A stretch of 64,000 nucleotides of DNA, taken from contig NZ_SBIP01000003.1 of the NCBI RefSeq assembly GCF_004053875.1, forward strand, positions 558,001 through 622,000, given 5' to 3'. Below the pieces are notes generated by a model, which was given only the letters and a program-made list of their open reading frames with translations, was not told the DNA's origin and did not search any database. The translations under genes were made by a program, and so were the position numbers. The stretch's first letter is position 1, and every line of letters starts with the position of its first letter. This stretch comes from Neorhizobium lilium (GTDB taxonomy: Bacteria > Pseudomonadota > Alphaproteobacteria > Rhizobiales > Rhizobiaceae). Below, in pieces: positions 1-7,913 of this stretch.

Positions 1-221
1 GAACCATCCAGCTCGGAGCCCTACAGGAACCTTTCGCGGTCAAGCGCGGCACCAATGTCCGCCTGACCTTTTCCTCGTCCCAGATGGTGATCTCGGCGCG
101 GGGGTCTTCCACGCAGGATGCCATGGTCGGGGAACTCATCAAGGTTCGTAACCTCGATACCGGCGTCACCGTCACCGGCACGGTCATGGCTGACGGAAGC
201 GTCGAGGTGCTGCAGAGATGA
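1..221 (+). CDS. flgA: FlgA, P-ring assembly chaperone (C-terminal end only)
   Basis: This is the last 72 or so codons of a gene that begins before the window. The reading frame starts at base 3 and stops with TGA at 219-221. The readable protein has the beta-rich SAF-type ending of FlgA: a segment 'VKRGTNVRLTF', then 'GELIKVRNLDTG', then a 'GTVMADGSVEVLQR' terminus. FlgA is a periplasmic chaperone that helps FlgI subunits form the P-ring. The stop overlaps the flgI start as ATGA, so the two genes are translationally coupled. The identification rests on the ending and on its place before flgI. Confidence 0.85.
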   Translation, partial: TIQLGALQEPFAVKRGTNVRLTFSSSQMVISARGSSTQDAMVGELIKVRNLDTGVTVTGTVMADGSVEVLQR

Positions 222-1336
222 AAGCCATCAAGCTTCTTCTGGCCGCGGCCCTGACGGTCGTCACCCTGCAGCCGTCCATGGCGGCCAGTGCCACGTCATC
301 CCGCATCAAGGATATCGCATCGCTGCAGTCCGGGCGCGAAAACCAGTTGATCGGCTACGGCCTCGTCGTCGGACTTCAGGGGTCGGGCGACAGCCTGCGC
401 TCCTCGCCCTTCACCGACCAGTCCATGCGCGCCATGCTGCAGAACCTCGGCATTTCGACGCAAGGCGGCCAGAGCGCGGCCAAGAACGTTGCCGCCGTCA
501 TGGTCACTGCCAATCTGCCCTCATTCGCAAGCCCCGGCAGCCGCATCGACGTCTCCGTAAGCTCGCTGGGCGACGCCACGTCCTTGCGCGGCGGCACCCT
601 CGTCATGACCTCCCTTACCGGCGCGGACGGGCAGATCTATGCGGTCGCCCAAGGCTCGGTCATCGTGTCGGGCTTCAATGCACAAGGCGCGGCCGCCAGC
701 GTGACCGAGGGTGTCACGACCGCTGGTCGTGTGCCGGGCGGCGCCATCATCGAGCGCGAATTGCCGTCGAAGTTCAAAGATTCGGTCAATCTGGTATTCC
801 AGCTGCGCAACCCGGATTTCTCCACCTCGGTTCGCATTGCCGATGCGGTAAACGCTTTTGCCCGCCGTACCTTCGGAGATGCCATCGCGGAAGCCCGCGA
901 TTCCCAGGAAGTCGTGGTCCAGAAGCCGCGCACGGCGGATCTGACGCGGCTGATGGCGGACCTCGAAAATCTGATCGTCATGACGGATAGCCCGGCAAAG
1001 GTCGTCATCAATGAGCGCACCGGCACGATCGTCATCGGCGCCGACGTCCGGGTGTCCAAGGTCGCCGTGAGCTATGGCACGCTCACCGTGCAGGTCACGG
1101 AATCCCCGCAGGTCGTCCAGCCGGAAGCCTTCTCCTACGGCGAGACGGCCATTCAGCCGCAAACCGACATCCAGGCACAGAAGACGGGCGGCAAGATCGC
1201 CGTTATCGAGGGTCCTGACCTCAAGACCCTTGTGGCCGGATTGAACAATATCGGCGTCAAGCCAGACGGCATCATCTCCATCCTCCAGGCAATCAAGTCG
1301 GCCGGAGCCCTGCAAGCGGAGCTCGTGCTGCAATGA
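218..1336 (+). CDS. flgI: FlgI, flagellar P-ring protein
   Basis: FlgI forms the ring that acts as a bushing for the flagellar rod in the peptidoglycan layer. The protein has 372 residues, the usual length. A signal peptide covers about residues 1-22 ('LLLAAALTVVTLQPSMAAS'). The body carries family landmarks: 'ENQLIGYGLVVGLQGSGD' near residue 45, 'TLVMTSLTGADGQIYA' near 127, and a C-terminus dealing with 'IVIGADVRVSKVAVSYGTL'. It starts inside the flgA stop (ATGA) and its own stop overlaps motE by ATGA, so flgA-flgI-motE are one translation-coupled block. Confidence 0.95.
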   Translation: MKAIKLLLAAALTVVTLQPSMAASATSSRIKDIASLQSGRENQLIGYGLVVGLQGSGDSLRSSPFTDQSMRAMLQNLGISTQGGQSAAKNVAAVMVTANLPSFASPGSRIDVSVSSLGDATSLRGGTLVMTSLTGADGQIYAVAQGSVIVSGFNAQGAAASVTEGVTTAGRVPGGAIIERELPSKFKDSVNLVFQLRNPDFSTSVRIADAVNAFARRTFGDAIAEARDSQEVVVQKPRTADLTRLMADLENLIVMTDSPAKVVINERTGTIVIGADVRVSKVAVSYGTLTVQVTESPQVVQPEAFSYGETAIQPQTDIQAQKTGGKIAVIEGPDLKTLVAGLNNIGVKPDGIISILQAIKSAGALQAELVLQ

Positions 1337-1890
1337 AGACCTATCTTAGCTCTTTGCCTCCGATCGGCCGCAGCTCTCTCGCAATTCTTGCCGCTGCCGT
1401 GTCCATGGTCCTGCTGCCGAGTGCGCAGGCGCAGCAGCCGGCGCAACCTCAACTCCTGGGCGCTGCGCCCGAAGCCGGCACGAGCCAGCAGGAAGTCCAG
1501 CAATATTGCGGGACCATCGTCGATGCCGCGCGCGATCAGCGCTACCTGCTCCAGAAGCAGGACCTCGAAAAGCTGCAGGCCGACGTCAACGACCGGATCA
1601 AGATGCTCGAGACACGCCGGGCCGAATACGAAGAATGGCTAAAGCGGCGCGACGACTTCATGGAAAAGGCAAAGGCCGGTCTCGTCGATATCTACAGGAC
1701 GTCCAAGGCCGATGAAGTCGCGCCGCAGTTCGATGAGATGGACATCAGCATCGCTGCCGCCATCATCATGCGGCTGCCGCCGCGCCAGTCGAGCCAGATC
1801 CTCAGCGCAATGGATGCCAAGAAAGCCGCAACGGTTGCCCGCATCATGGCGAGCGCGGTCAATCCCCAGATTCCGAAAGATCCGTCATGA
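1333..1890 (+). CDS. motE: MotE, periplasmic chaperone for the motor protein MotC
   Basis: MotE is a rhizobial flagellar accessory protein described as a periplasmic chaperone that stabilises MotC. The 185-residue product has a signal peptide of about 34 residues ending near 'LPSAQAQQ'. A charged helical and probably coiled-coil stretch follows at about 55-110, and then an MgtE-N-like helical domain at about 125-180 ('AAAIIMRLPPRQSSQIL'). It overlaps flgI (ATGA) and flgH by 4 bases. The order flgI-motE-flgH is the one known in Sinorhizobium. The domain in another context could be called MgtE-N/FliG-like, but the export signal and the position favour MotE. Confidence 0.85.
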   Translation: MKTYLSSLPPIGRSSLAILAAAVSMVLLPSAQAQQPAQPQLLGAAPEAGTSQQEVQQYCGTIVDAARDQRYLLQKQDLEKLQADVNDRIKMLETRRAEYEEWLKRRDDFMEKAKAGLVDIYRTSKADEVAPQFDEMDISIAAAIIMRLPPRQSSQILSAMDAKKAATVARIMASAVNPQIPKDPS

Positions 1891-2609
1891 TTAAGCACAT
1901 CGGCGTCCTTCTCGCAGCCACGTCTCTTCTCGCGGGATGTCAAAGCGGCCAGCTTCAGACCGTCAAGGAAATCGGCAATGCTCCGGCGATGAGTCCGATC
2001 GGCAGCGGCCTGGCCTATGGCCAGACGCAGCAGATGTCGCTTTACCCCAAACAGCCGCACCATATGGCAAGCGGCTTCTCGCTCTGGAGCGATAGCCAGG
2101 CGGCGCTCTTCAAGGACGCCCGTGCCTTGGCCGTCGGCGACATCATGACCGTCAACATTTCGATCAACGACAAGGCGAGCTTCGACAACGAAACGGACCG
2201 GTCGCGCAAGAACAGCAAGGATACCAACTGGAACGCATCGGCTAAGATCCTAGGATGGAAGCCGGAGACCGATTCGAAGCTGGGCTTCGACTCCGACAGC
2301 GAGTCGAAGGGCAAGGGAACCATCAGTCGCGCGGAAAAGCTGACGCTTGTGGTCGCGGCGGTCGTCACCGGCATCCTGGAAAACGGAAACCTGGTGATCA
2401 GCGGCTCGCAGGAGGTTCGGGTCAATCACGAGATCCGCATCCTGAACGTCGCCGGCATTGTGCGACCTCAGGATGTCAGCTCCGAAAACACTATTTCCTA
2501 TGAAAAGATCGCAGAAGCTCGCATATCCTACGGTGGACGCGGCCGCTTGATGGAGGTGCAGCAGCCCCCTGTCGGACAGCAGATCAGCGACCTCTTCTCG
2601 CCGATCTGA
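1887..2609 (+). CDS. flgH: FlgH, flagellar L-ring lipoprotein
   Basis: FlgH makes the outer-membrane L-ring of the basal body. The protein has 240 residues. The N-terminus is a lipoprotein signal with the lipobox LLAGC, so Cys18 would be the lipidated residue. Typical FlgH segments are present: 'LWSDSQAALFKDARALAVGD', 'ISRAEKLTLVVAAVVTGIL' and 'ENGNLVISGSQEVRVNHE'. The C-terminal part has the conserved 'IVRPQDVSSENTI'. The ATG overlaps the motE stop, which implies translational coupling. No oddities are seen. Confidence 0.95.
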   Translation: MIKHIGVLLAATSLLAGCQSGQLQTVKEIGNAPAMSPIGSGLAYGQTQQMSLYPKQPHHMASGFSLWSDSQAALFKDARALAVGDIMTVNISINDKASFDNETDRSRKNSKDTNWNASAKILGWKPETDSKLGFDSDSESKGKGTISRAEKLTLVVAAVVTGILENGNLVISGSQEVRVNHEIRILNVAGIVRPQDVSSENTISYEKIAEARISYGGRGRLMEVQQPPVGQQISDLFSPI

Positions 2610-2649
2610 TCGGTTTGCGAGCAGAAGTGTCTAACGGAGTTCGGGTCTC

Positions 2650-3153
2650 ATGACCGACAGCAGCGTGGCGGCGGAGCCTCCCAAGAAGAAATCGGCGGTG
2701 ATGCTCACCGCCATTGCCGTCGTGGCTCTGACGCTGGTCGGCGGCGGCGGCGGCTGGGTCGTTGGCAAGCTCATCGCGCCGGCGCCTGCCAAGCCAGAGG
2801 CCGAATCCCATGCGGCACCAGCCGGAGAGCACGGCGCGCCTGCCGGTGGGGAGCACGGCGCGGGCGCCGTCAGTCACGTCAAGCAGCTGGAACCGATCAT
2901 CGCAAACCTCGCCTATCCGTCCGACAGCCTGGTCCGGCTGGAGATATCGTTAATTTTCGGTGAAAACGTGGATGAGGCAGTGGCAGGGACGGTCCAGGAG
3001 GATATACTGGCCTATATGCGAACCGTGTCACTACAGCAGATTCAAGGACCCCGGGGCTTTTCTTATCTTCGAGACGATCTGAAGGAGAGAGCCAAGCTGA
3101 GGTCGCAAGGCAAGGTCGCTGATCTGGTATTCAGGACCTTTGTCATCGAATGA
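2650..3153 (+). CDS. fliL: FliL, basal-body associated membrane protein
   Basis: FliL is a single-pass inner-membrane protein near the stator that supports motor function. The 167-residue protein has a short cytoplasmic N-terminus and one transmembrane helix at about residues 17-40 with a glycine run. A Pro/Ala/His-rich periplasmic linker follows at about 45-75, then a compact periplasmic domain ending 'LVFRTFVIE', which is typical of FliL. It lies 40 bases after flgH and overlaps fliP by 4 bases. Confidence 0.9.
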   Translation: MTDSSVAAEPPKKKSAVMLTAIAVVALTLVGGGGGWVVGKLIAPAPAKPEAESHAAPAGEHGAPAGGEHGAGAVSHVKQLEPIIANLAYPSDSLVRLEISLIFGENVDEAVAGTVQEDILAYMRTVSLQQIQGPRGFSYLRDDLKERAKLRSQGKVADLVFRTFVIE

Positions 3154-3887
3154 TCCGATTTCTCCTTGTCGTCGCCCTGCTTGCGATCGTGCCTGAAGCA
3201 GCACATGCCCAGCAGTCGGCGACGGACTTGTTGAACCTGCCGGTCAACGGCTCGGTTTCCGCATGGATCATCCGGACCTTCGGGCTGCTGACCATCCTTT
3301 CGGTGGCGCCCGGCATCCTGATCATGGTGACGAGCTTTCCGAGGTTCATCATCGCCTTCTCGATCCTGCGGTCGGGCATGGGTTTGTCTACCACCCCCTC
3401 CAACATGATCCTTACCAGCATGGCTCTTTTCATGACGTTTTACGTCATGGCGCCGACCATGGATCGGGCCTGGCAGCAAGGGGCCCAGCCTCTCCTTCAG
3501 AACCAGATCGATGAGGCGGAAGCGGTGCAGCGGATCGCGCAGCCCTTCCGGGAGTTCATGATCGCCAATGTGCGTGACAAGGACGTCGCCCTCTTCGTCG
3601 ATATTGCCCGCGAGCGCGGCCAGACCGTGACCTTGGGCGCTCAGACGGATTATCGGGTGCTGATCCCAGCTTTCATGCTGTCGGAAATACGGCGCGGCTT
3701 TGAAATTGGCTTCCTGATCGTGCTGCCGTTTCTGGTCATCGATATGATCGTCGCCAGCATTACCATGTCGATGGGTATGATGATGCTGCCGCCCACGTCG
3801 ATTTCGCTGCCGTTCAAGATCCTGTTCTTCGTGCTGATCGACGGCTGGAACCTTCTGGTCGGCTCGCTCATCCGGTCTTTTTCGTAA
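3150..3887 (+). CDS. fliP: FliP, flagellar type III export gate protein
   Basis: FliP is a core membrane subunit of the flagellar export gate (FliP-FliQ-FliR). The 245-residue protein starts with a cleavable-looking signal peptide (about 1-21, ending 'EAAHAQQ'). Signature segments follow: 'SFPRFIIAFSILRSG', 'MALFMTFYVMAPTMDRAW', 'IPAFMLSEIRRGFEIGFLI' and 'MMMLPPTSISLPFKILFFV'. Four hydrophobic helices are visible after the signal. It is the last gene of the flgI-side operon. fliQ and fliR are about 16-19 kb to the right, as is usual in rhizobia. Confidence 0.96.
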   Translation: MIRFLLVVALLAIVPEAAHAQQSATDLLNLPVNGSVSAWIIRTFGLLTILSVAPGILIMVTSFPRFIIAFSILRSGMGLSTTPSNMILTSMALFMTFYVMAPTMDRAWQQGAQPLLQNQIDEAEAVQRIAQPFREFMIANVRDKDVALFVDIARERGQTVTLGAQTDYRVLIPAFMLSEIRRGFEIGFLIVLPFLVIDMIVASITMSMGMMMLPPTSISLPFKILFFVLIDGWNLLVGSLIRSFS

Positions 3888-3937
3888 ATTCCTTGAAACG
3901 CCTATCGGCTGTGACGGGCCTGTAGGCCACGCAACGG

Positions 3938-3964
3938 AAAAAGGCCGCGCTGAGCGCGACCTTT
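3938..3964 (-). terminator. Terminator of the first flagellin gene
   Basis: A stem of 11 pairs, one of them a G-U wobble, has a 3-base loop. On the minus strand it is followed by five Ts (bases 3942-3938). It lies about 30 bases past the stop of the minus-strand flagellin. It also faces the end of fliP and might act on both strands, but the T-run is on the minus side. Confidence 0.7.
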
Positions 3965-3994
3965 CGAAGTTGGATCTCCGCTTGTTCTGCTTAC

Positions 3995-4873
3995 TTACTG
4001 GAACAGCTTGAGGATGCTCTGCGAGCTGGAGTTGGCGATCGACAGCGACTGGACGGCGAGCTGCTGCTGCGTCTGCAAGGCAGACAGCTTGGCAGATTCT
4101 TCTTCCATGTCTGCATCGACCAGACGGCTGACGCCGGAGTCGATGGCGTCGGAAAGCTTGGAGGCGTAGTTCGTCTGCAGATCGATACGGGTGGTCAGGG
4201 CACCGAGAGCACCGCCGGCCTTGGTCATCTTGGCGAGAGCGCCATCGACATTGCTCAACTGAGTTGCAAGACTGTTGGTGGTGATATCGGTCACGTTGAC
4301 GCTCATTACGTCGTCCGTGAGGATGCCGCCGGTGGTGACGCCCGTCGTAGGATCGATCGATTCGAACAGAGCATTGTTCGCGATGTCGTAGCTGGCAGTC
4401 GTTACCTCGACGGCCGAACCGGTACGAACGAAGCCGTCAACGACCGTGCCGGTGTTGGCGGCATTGTTGACCATCCAGTTTTCGCCGCTGAAGGAAGCGC
4501 CCTTGGCGATGGAAACCAGCTGTTCCTGCAGCTTGCCGACTTCGAGCTGGATCTGGCTCTTGTCGGTCGAGCTTTCAGTTGCCGTGACGATCTTCGTCTT
4601 GATCTCGTTGACGACGTCGATGGCGCTCTGCATGGCGGCATAGCCGGTATCGACCTTGGCAGCGCCGACGCCGAGGGCGTCGGAAGCAGCGTTCAGGGCC
4701 TTGTTGTCCGAGTTCATGGTGGTCGAGATCGACCAGTAGGCGACGTTGTCCGAGGCCTTGCCGACCTTGTAGCCCGAAGACACCATCTTCTGGGTGTCTT
4801 GCAGGTCTTTGTTGATGCTGCTCAGCGTCTGGAGTGCGGAATTTGCGGAGATGTTGGTCAGGATACTCGTCAT
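3995..4873 (-). CDS. fla: Flagellin (copy 1)
   Basis: This is a flagellar filament subunit of 292 residues. The start is ATG at 4873 (MTSILTN); an upstream in-frame TTG adds six residues with no support. The N-terminal D0/D1 helices ('NSALQTLSSINKDLQDTQKM') and C-terminal helix ('QQLAVQSLSIANSSSQSIL', ending KLFQ) are typical of short rhizobial flagellins, with a small variable centre. Bases 4015-4708 are identical to copy 2, so the two proteins differ mainly in the first 55 or so residues. Expression is probably under Rem, with FlaF/FlbT acting on the mRNA leader as in relatives. Which of flaA, flaB or flaD it is cannot be told from this window. Confidence 0.95.
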   Translation of the reverse strand: MTSILTNISANSALQTLSSINKDLQDTQKMVSSGYKVGKASDNVAYWSISTTMNSDNKALNAASDALGVGAAKVDTGYAAMQSAIDVVNEIKTKIVTATESSTDKSQIQLEVGKLQEQLVSIAKGASFSGENWMVNNAANTGTVVDGFVRTGSAVEVTTASYDIANNALFESIDPTTGVTTGGILTDDVMSVNVTDITTNSLATQLSNVDGALAKMTKAGGALGALTTRIDLQTNYASKLSDAIDSGVSRLVDADMEEESAKLSALQTQQQLAVQSLSIANSSSQSILKLFQ

Positions 4874-4942
4874 TACTAAACCCCTAGGCAAAAAGAAACA
4901 GGAGAGGGGACATCCCGGAAAACACCGGAAAGCGGCTTTTGA

Positions 4943-4951
4943 GCTTCATGC
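4943..4951 (-). promoter_or_regulatory. Conserved flagellin leader element, copy 1
   Basis: The sequence GCATGAAGC, read on the minus strand, lies about 70 bases before the flagellin ATG. It is followed about 10 bases later by a CCGGTG block. The same arrangement recurs before the other two flagellin genes. It could be part of the 5' leader or promoter. Confidence 0.45.
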
Positions 4952-5083
4952 TGGTCGGAAGTAACGCACTACATTCCGGCCCGCCGCTTAGATGACTGTA
5001 GGAAACACTATTAAGGTTAATGAAGTTCAAAAGGACGGCCGGTCATTGCAGTTTGCTGCAATTTTTCTCTTTATGGCCAATCC

Positions 5084-5120
5084 AAAACGAAGAAAGCCCC
5101 GGCGAACCGGGGCTTTCTTC
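5084..5120 (-). terminator. Strong terminator of the second flagellin gene
   Basis: A perfect 14-pair stem (5089-5102 with 5107-5120) encloses a CGAA tetraloop. On the minus strand a TTTT run (5087-5084) follows one base after the stem. It sits about 130 bases past the stop of flagellin copy 2 and separates it from copy 1. The rest of the 377-base gap 4874-5250 is AT-rich promoter and leader DNA for copy 1 with no gene. Confidence 0.85.
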
Positions 5121-5250
5121 GGACGATGGTCCTGTCGTAAGCTAATCATGTTGCACAATGATGTGCAGCGGTTTGCCCCAACGACATGCGGCAAATAGTG
5201 ACCTGAAGCGCGACAGACGGATCTGAAAGATCCGGACCCGCTTTAAGTGC

Positions 5251-6129
5251 TTACTGGAACAGACGCAGAATGCTCTGCGAGCTGGAGTTGGCGATCGACA
5301 GCGACTGGACGGCGAGCTGCTGCTGCGTCTGCAAGGCAGACAGCTTGGCAGATTCTTCTTCCATGTCTGCATCGACCAGACGGCTGACGCCGGAGTCGAT
5401 GGCGTCGGAAAGCTTGGAGGCGTAGTTCGTCTGCAGATCGATACGGGTGGTCAGGGCACCGAGAGCACCGCCGGCCTTGGTCATCTTGGCGAGAGCGCCA
5501 TCGACATTGCTCAACTGAGTTGCAAGACTGTTGGTGGTGATATCGGTCACGTTGACGCTCATTACGTCGTCCGTGAGGATGCCGCCGGTGGTGACGCCCG
5601 TCGTAGGATCGATCGATTCGAACAGAGCATTGTTCGCGATGTCGTAGCTGGCAGTCGTTACCTCGACGGCCGAACCGGTACGAACGAAGCCGTCAACGAC
5701 CGTGCCGGTGTTGGCGGCATTGTTGACCATCCAGTTTTCGCCGCTGAAGGAAGCGCCCTTGGCGATGGAAACCAGCTGTTCCTGCAGCTTGCCGACTTCG
5801 AGCTGGATCTGGCTCTTGTCGGTCGAGCTTTCAGTTGCCGTGACGATCTTCGTCTTGATCTCGTTGACGACGTCGATGGCGCTCTGCATGGCGGCATAGC
5901 CGGTATCGACCTTGGCAGCGCCGACGCCGAGGGCGTCGGAAGCAGCGTTCAGGGCCTTGTTGTCTGAGTCCATGGTGGTCGAGATCGACCAGTAGGCGAC
6001 GTTGTCCGACGCCTTGCCAACCTTATAGCCGGAAGAAACGCTGCTCTGCGTCTGTTCAAGGCTCTTGTTGATGCTGCTCAGCGTCTGGAGTGCCGCCGAA
6101 GCGGACGAATTAAAGTTAATGCTAGTCAT
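5251..6129 (-). CDS. fla: Flagellin (copy 2)
   Basis: This is a filament subunit of 292 residues. The start is ATG at 6129 (MTSINFNSS), preceded by a GGGGAC stretch; a further in-frame start at 6156 lacks support. Residues from about 58 to the end match copy 1 except for a single K-to-R change near the C-terminus (LRLFQ). The first 40 residues differ clearly ('INKSLEQTQSSVSSGYK'). Bases 5271-5964 are identical to 4015-4708, a sign of gene conversion. It has its own upstream region and terminator, so it is a separate transcription unit. Confidence 0.95.
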   Translation of the reverse strand: MTSINFNSSASAALQTLSSINKSLEQTQSSVSSGYKVGKASDNVAYWSISTTMDSDNKALNAASDALGVGAAKVDTGYAAMQSAIDVVNEIKTKIVTATESSTDKSQIQLEVGKLQEQLVSIAKGASFSGENWMVNNAANTGTVVDGFVRTGSAVEVTTASYDIANNALFESIDPTTGVTTGGILTDDVMSVNVTDITTNSLATQLSNVDGALAKMTKAGGALGALTTRIDLQTNYASKLSDAIDSGVSRLVDADMEEESAKLSALQTQQQLAVQSLSIANSSSQSILRLFQ

Positions 6130-6204
6130 TTGGAGTGTCCCCTGGACTCTATACAAAAGGAGGACATACCGGACTCGGTATTGTCACCGGTAAACGACGG
6201 TTCG

Positions 6205-6213
6205 GCTTCATGC
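6205..6213 (-). promoter_or_regulatory. Conserved flagellin leader element, copy 2
   Basis: GCATGAAGC on the minus strand lies about 75 bases before the flagellin copy 2 start and is followed by a CGTCGTTTACCGG block. It matches the elements of the other two flagellin genes. The 666-base divergent gap 6130-6795 that contains it shows no credible gene and must hold the promoters for copies 2 and 3. Confidence 0.45.
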
Positions 6214-6720
6214 CTCTTGTTCCTTAACGGCCCAAGCCCATCATCTGGCGCTCAATCTCGCAGCCAATTCTTGCCAAGCCCTTAAATTCGGGCCGCCGGC
6301 GGAAGCGCTCTAAACTGTGGTTAACAGTTTGAAAATTCAGCATCTCGCTATTAAGGAAGTGGTGTCGCGAGACGTTCGAAATCCGGTGGGCTTGGCAATA
6401 CCGGGGAGGAACCGGATCCGTCACCTGGCCGTCAGCCATACCGGTTTGCCGTCACCTCAGTTCAGCGCATCACGATGCCGCTCCGGATCGTGGTGATGAT
6501 TCGCAAGGGATGCAGCACTCGTCGCCAGATTAGACACCCGCCGCATCCTATTGTCCTGTGCGTCGATCCTGACCTTTAGTGTGCCGGGTGCCGGGAATAA
6601 GCTGTTTGGAAGGAGAAAAGTAACGAAGATTGCCGGTGCAATGTCATGTTTAACCGGCTGTTAACCATAAAATGATTTTCTTCGGTCATCGCAGCGACGA
6701 GCCGATCATGGAAGCGGCAA

Positions 6721-6729
6721 GCATGAAGC
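6721..6729 (+). promoter_or_regulatory. Conserved flagellin leader element, copy 3
   Basis: GCATGAAGC lies 66 bases before the ATG of flagellin copy 3 and is followed by CGTCGTTACCGG. Position and sequence match the elements at 6205-6213 and 4943-4951 on the other strand. Confidence 0.45.
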
Positions 6730-6795
6730 TGATCGTCGTTACCGGAGCACCCGGGGTGCCCACCCAGTTCAATACGCCACAAGGGGCAATTTTCA

Positions 6796-7677
6796 ATGAC
6801 CAGCATCTTGACGAACGTCGCCGCAAATTCCGCACTCCAGACGCTTAGCACCATCAACAAGAACCTCGAAGACACTCAAAACATGGTGTCTTCGGGCTAC
6901 AAGGTGAGCAAGGCTGCCGACAACGTTGCCTACTGGTCGATCTCGACCACCATGAACTCGGACAACAAGGCCCTGAACGCTGCTTCCGACGCCCTCGGCG
7001 TCGGCGCTGCCAAAGTCGACACTGGTTATGCCGCCATGCAGAGCGCCATCGACGTCGTCAACGAGATCAAATCGAAGATCGTCACGGCAACTGAAAGCTC
7101 GACCGACAAGAGCCAGATCCAGCTCGAAGTGAACAAGCTCAAGGAACAGCTGGTTTCCATCGCCAAGGGCGCTTCCTTCAGCGGCGAAAACTGGATGGTC
7201 AACAATGGCGCCAACACCGGCACGGTCGTTGACGGTTTCGTTCGTACCGATGCCGGCGTTTCAGTCACCACCGCCACTTACGACATCGCGAACAATGCTC
7301 TGTTCGAATCGATCGATCCTACGACGGGCGTCACCACCGGTGGCATCCTCACGGACGATGTGATGAGCGTCGATGTATCCGATATCACCACCAACAGTCT
7401 TGCAACTCAGTTGAGCAATGTCGAAAACGCTCTCTCCAAGCTGACGGATGGGGGCGCAGCCCTCGGTGCCCTGACCACCCGTATCGATCTGCAGACGAGC
7501 TACGCTTCCAAGCTTTCCGACGCCATCGAGCAAGGCGTCAGCCGTCTGGTCGATGCAGACATGGAAGAAGAATCTGCCAAGCTGTCTGCCTTGCAGACGC
7601 AGCAGCAGCTCGCCGTCCAGTCGCTGTCGATCGCCAATTCCGGTCCGCAGAACATTCTCAAGCTCTTCCAGCAGTAA
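6796..7677 (+). CDS. fla: Flagellin (copy 3)
   Basis: This is a filament subunit of 293 residues on the strand opposite to copies 1 and 2. The ATG at 6796 follows AGGGG at 6782. The N-terminal helix ('NSALQTLSTINKNLEDTQNM') resembles copy 1. The centre ('VRTDAGVSVTTATYDIANNA') and the C-terminus ('SGPQNILKLFQQ') differ from both other copies. Long stretches of DNA, for example the region coding 'SRLVDADMEEESAKLSALQ', are identical to the other two genes. It has its own terminator. It is the right arm of a large inverted repeat with copy 2. Confidence 0.95.
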   Translation: MTSILTNVAANSALQTLSTINKNLEDTQNMVSSGYKVSKAADNVAYWSISTTMNSDNKALNAASDALGVGAAKVDTGYAAMQSAIDVVNEIKSKIVTATESSTDKSQIQLEVNKLKEQLVSIAKGASFSGENWMVNNGANTGTVVDGFVRTDAGVSVTTATYDIANNALFESIDPTTGVTTGGILTDDVMSVDVSDITTNSLATQLSNVENALSKLTDGGAALGALTTRIDLQTSYASKLSDAIEQGVSRLVDADMEEESAKLSALQTQQQLAVQSLSIANSGPQNILKLFQQ

Positions 7678-7700
7678 GAGCCTTTCCGATCCCGATCTTG

Positions 7701-7735
7701 AGACGGCCGTTCCCCTGGAGCGGCCGTCTGCTTTT
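7701..7735 (+). terminator. Terminator of flagellin copy 3
   Basis: A perfect 9-pair stem (7701-7709 with 7721-7729) with an 11-base loop is followed by GCTTTT. It lies 24 bases past the flagellin stop. Confidence 0.75.
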
Positions 7736-7913
7736 GTGGACATGGCCGGCATCATCCTCGCACAAGTTTACTTGCCTAGTTTTGCATCTATTCCTTCGCC
7801 GACGCTCCCGCGCCGTTCCTTGCTGACGCATATGGGAAGGCAATGGGTGGCAGAGACAGCGGATGGAGGATGCTGCGGCGTCCAAGCTGCAGACGACGTT
7901 GATGGAGTGCGTG

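Noticed and set aside
3995..6129. Flagellin duplication as an assembly error
   Set aside because: The 5' coding parts, leaders and terminators of the two copies are clearly different, so both are real loci unless long reads show otherwise.
6224..6439. Small minus-strand frame in the divergent flagellin gap
   Set aside because: It has no homology or ribosome site and lies in a region that must hold two promoters.
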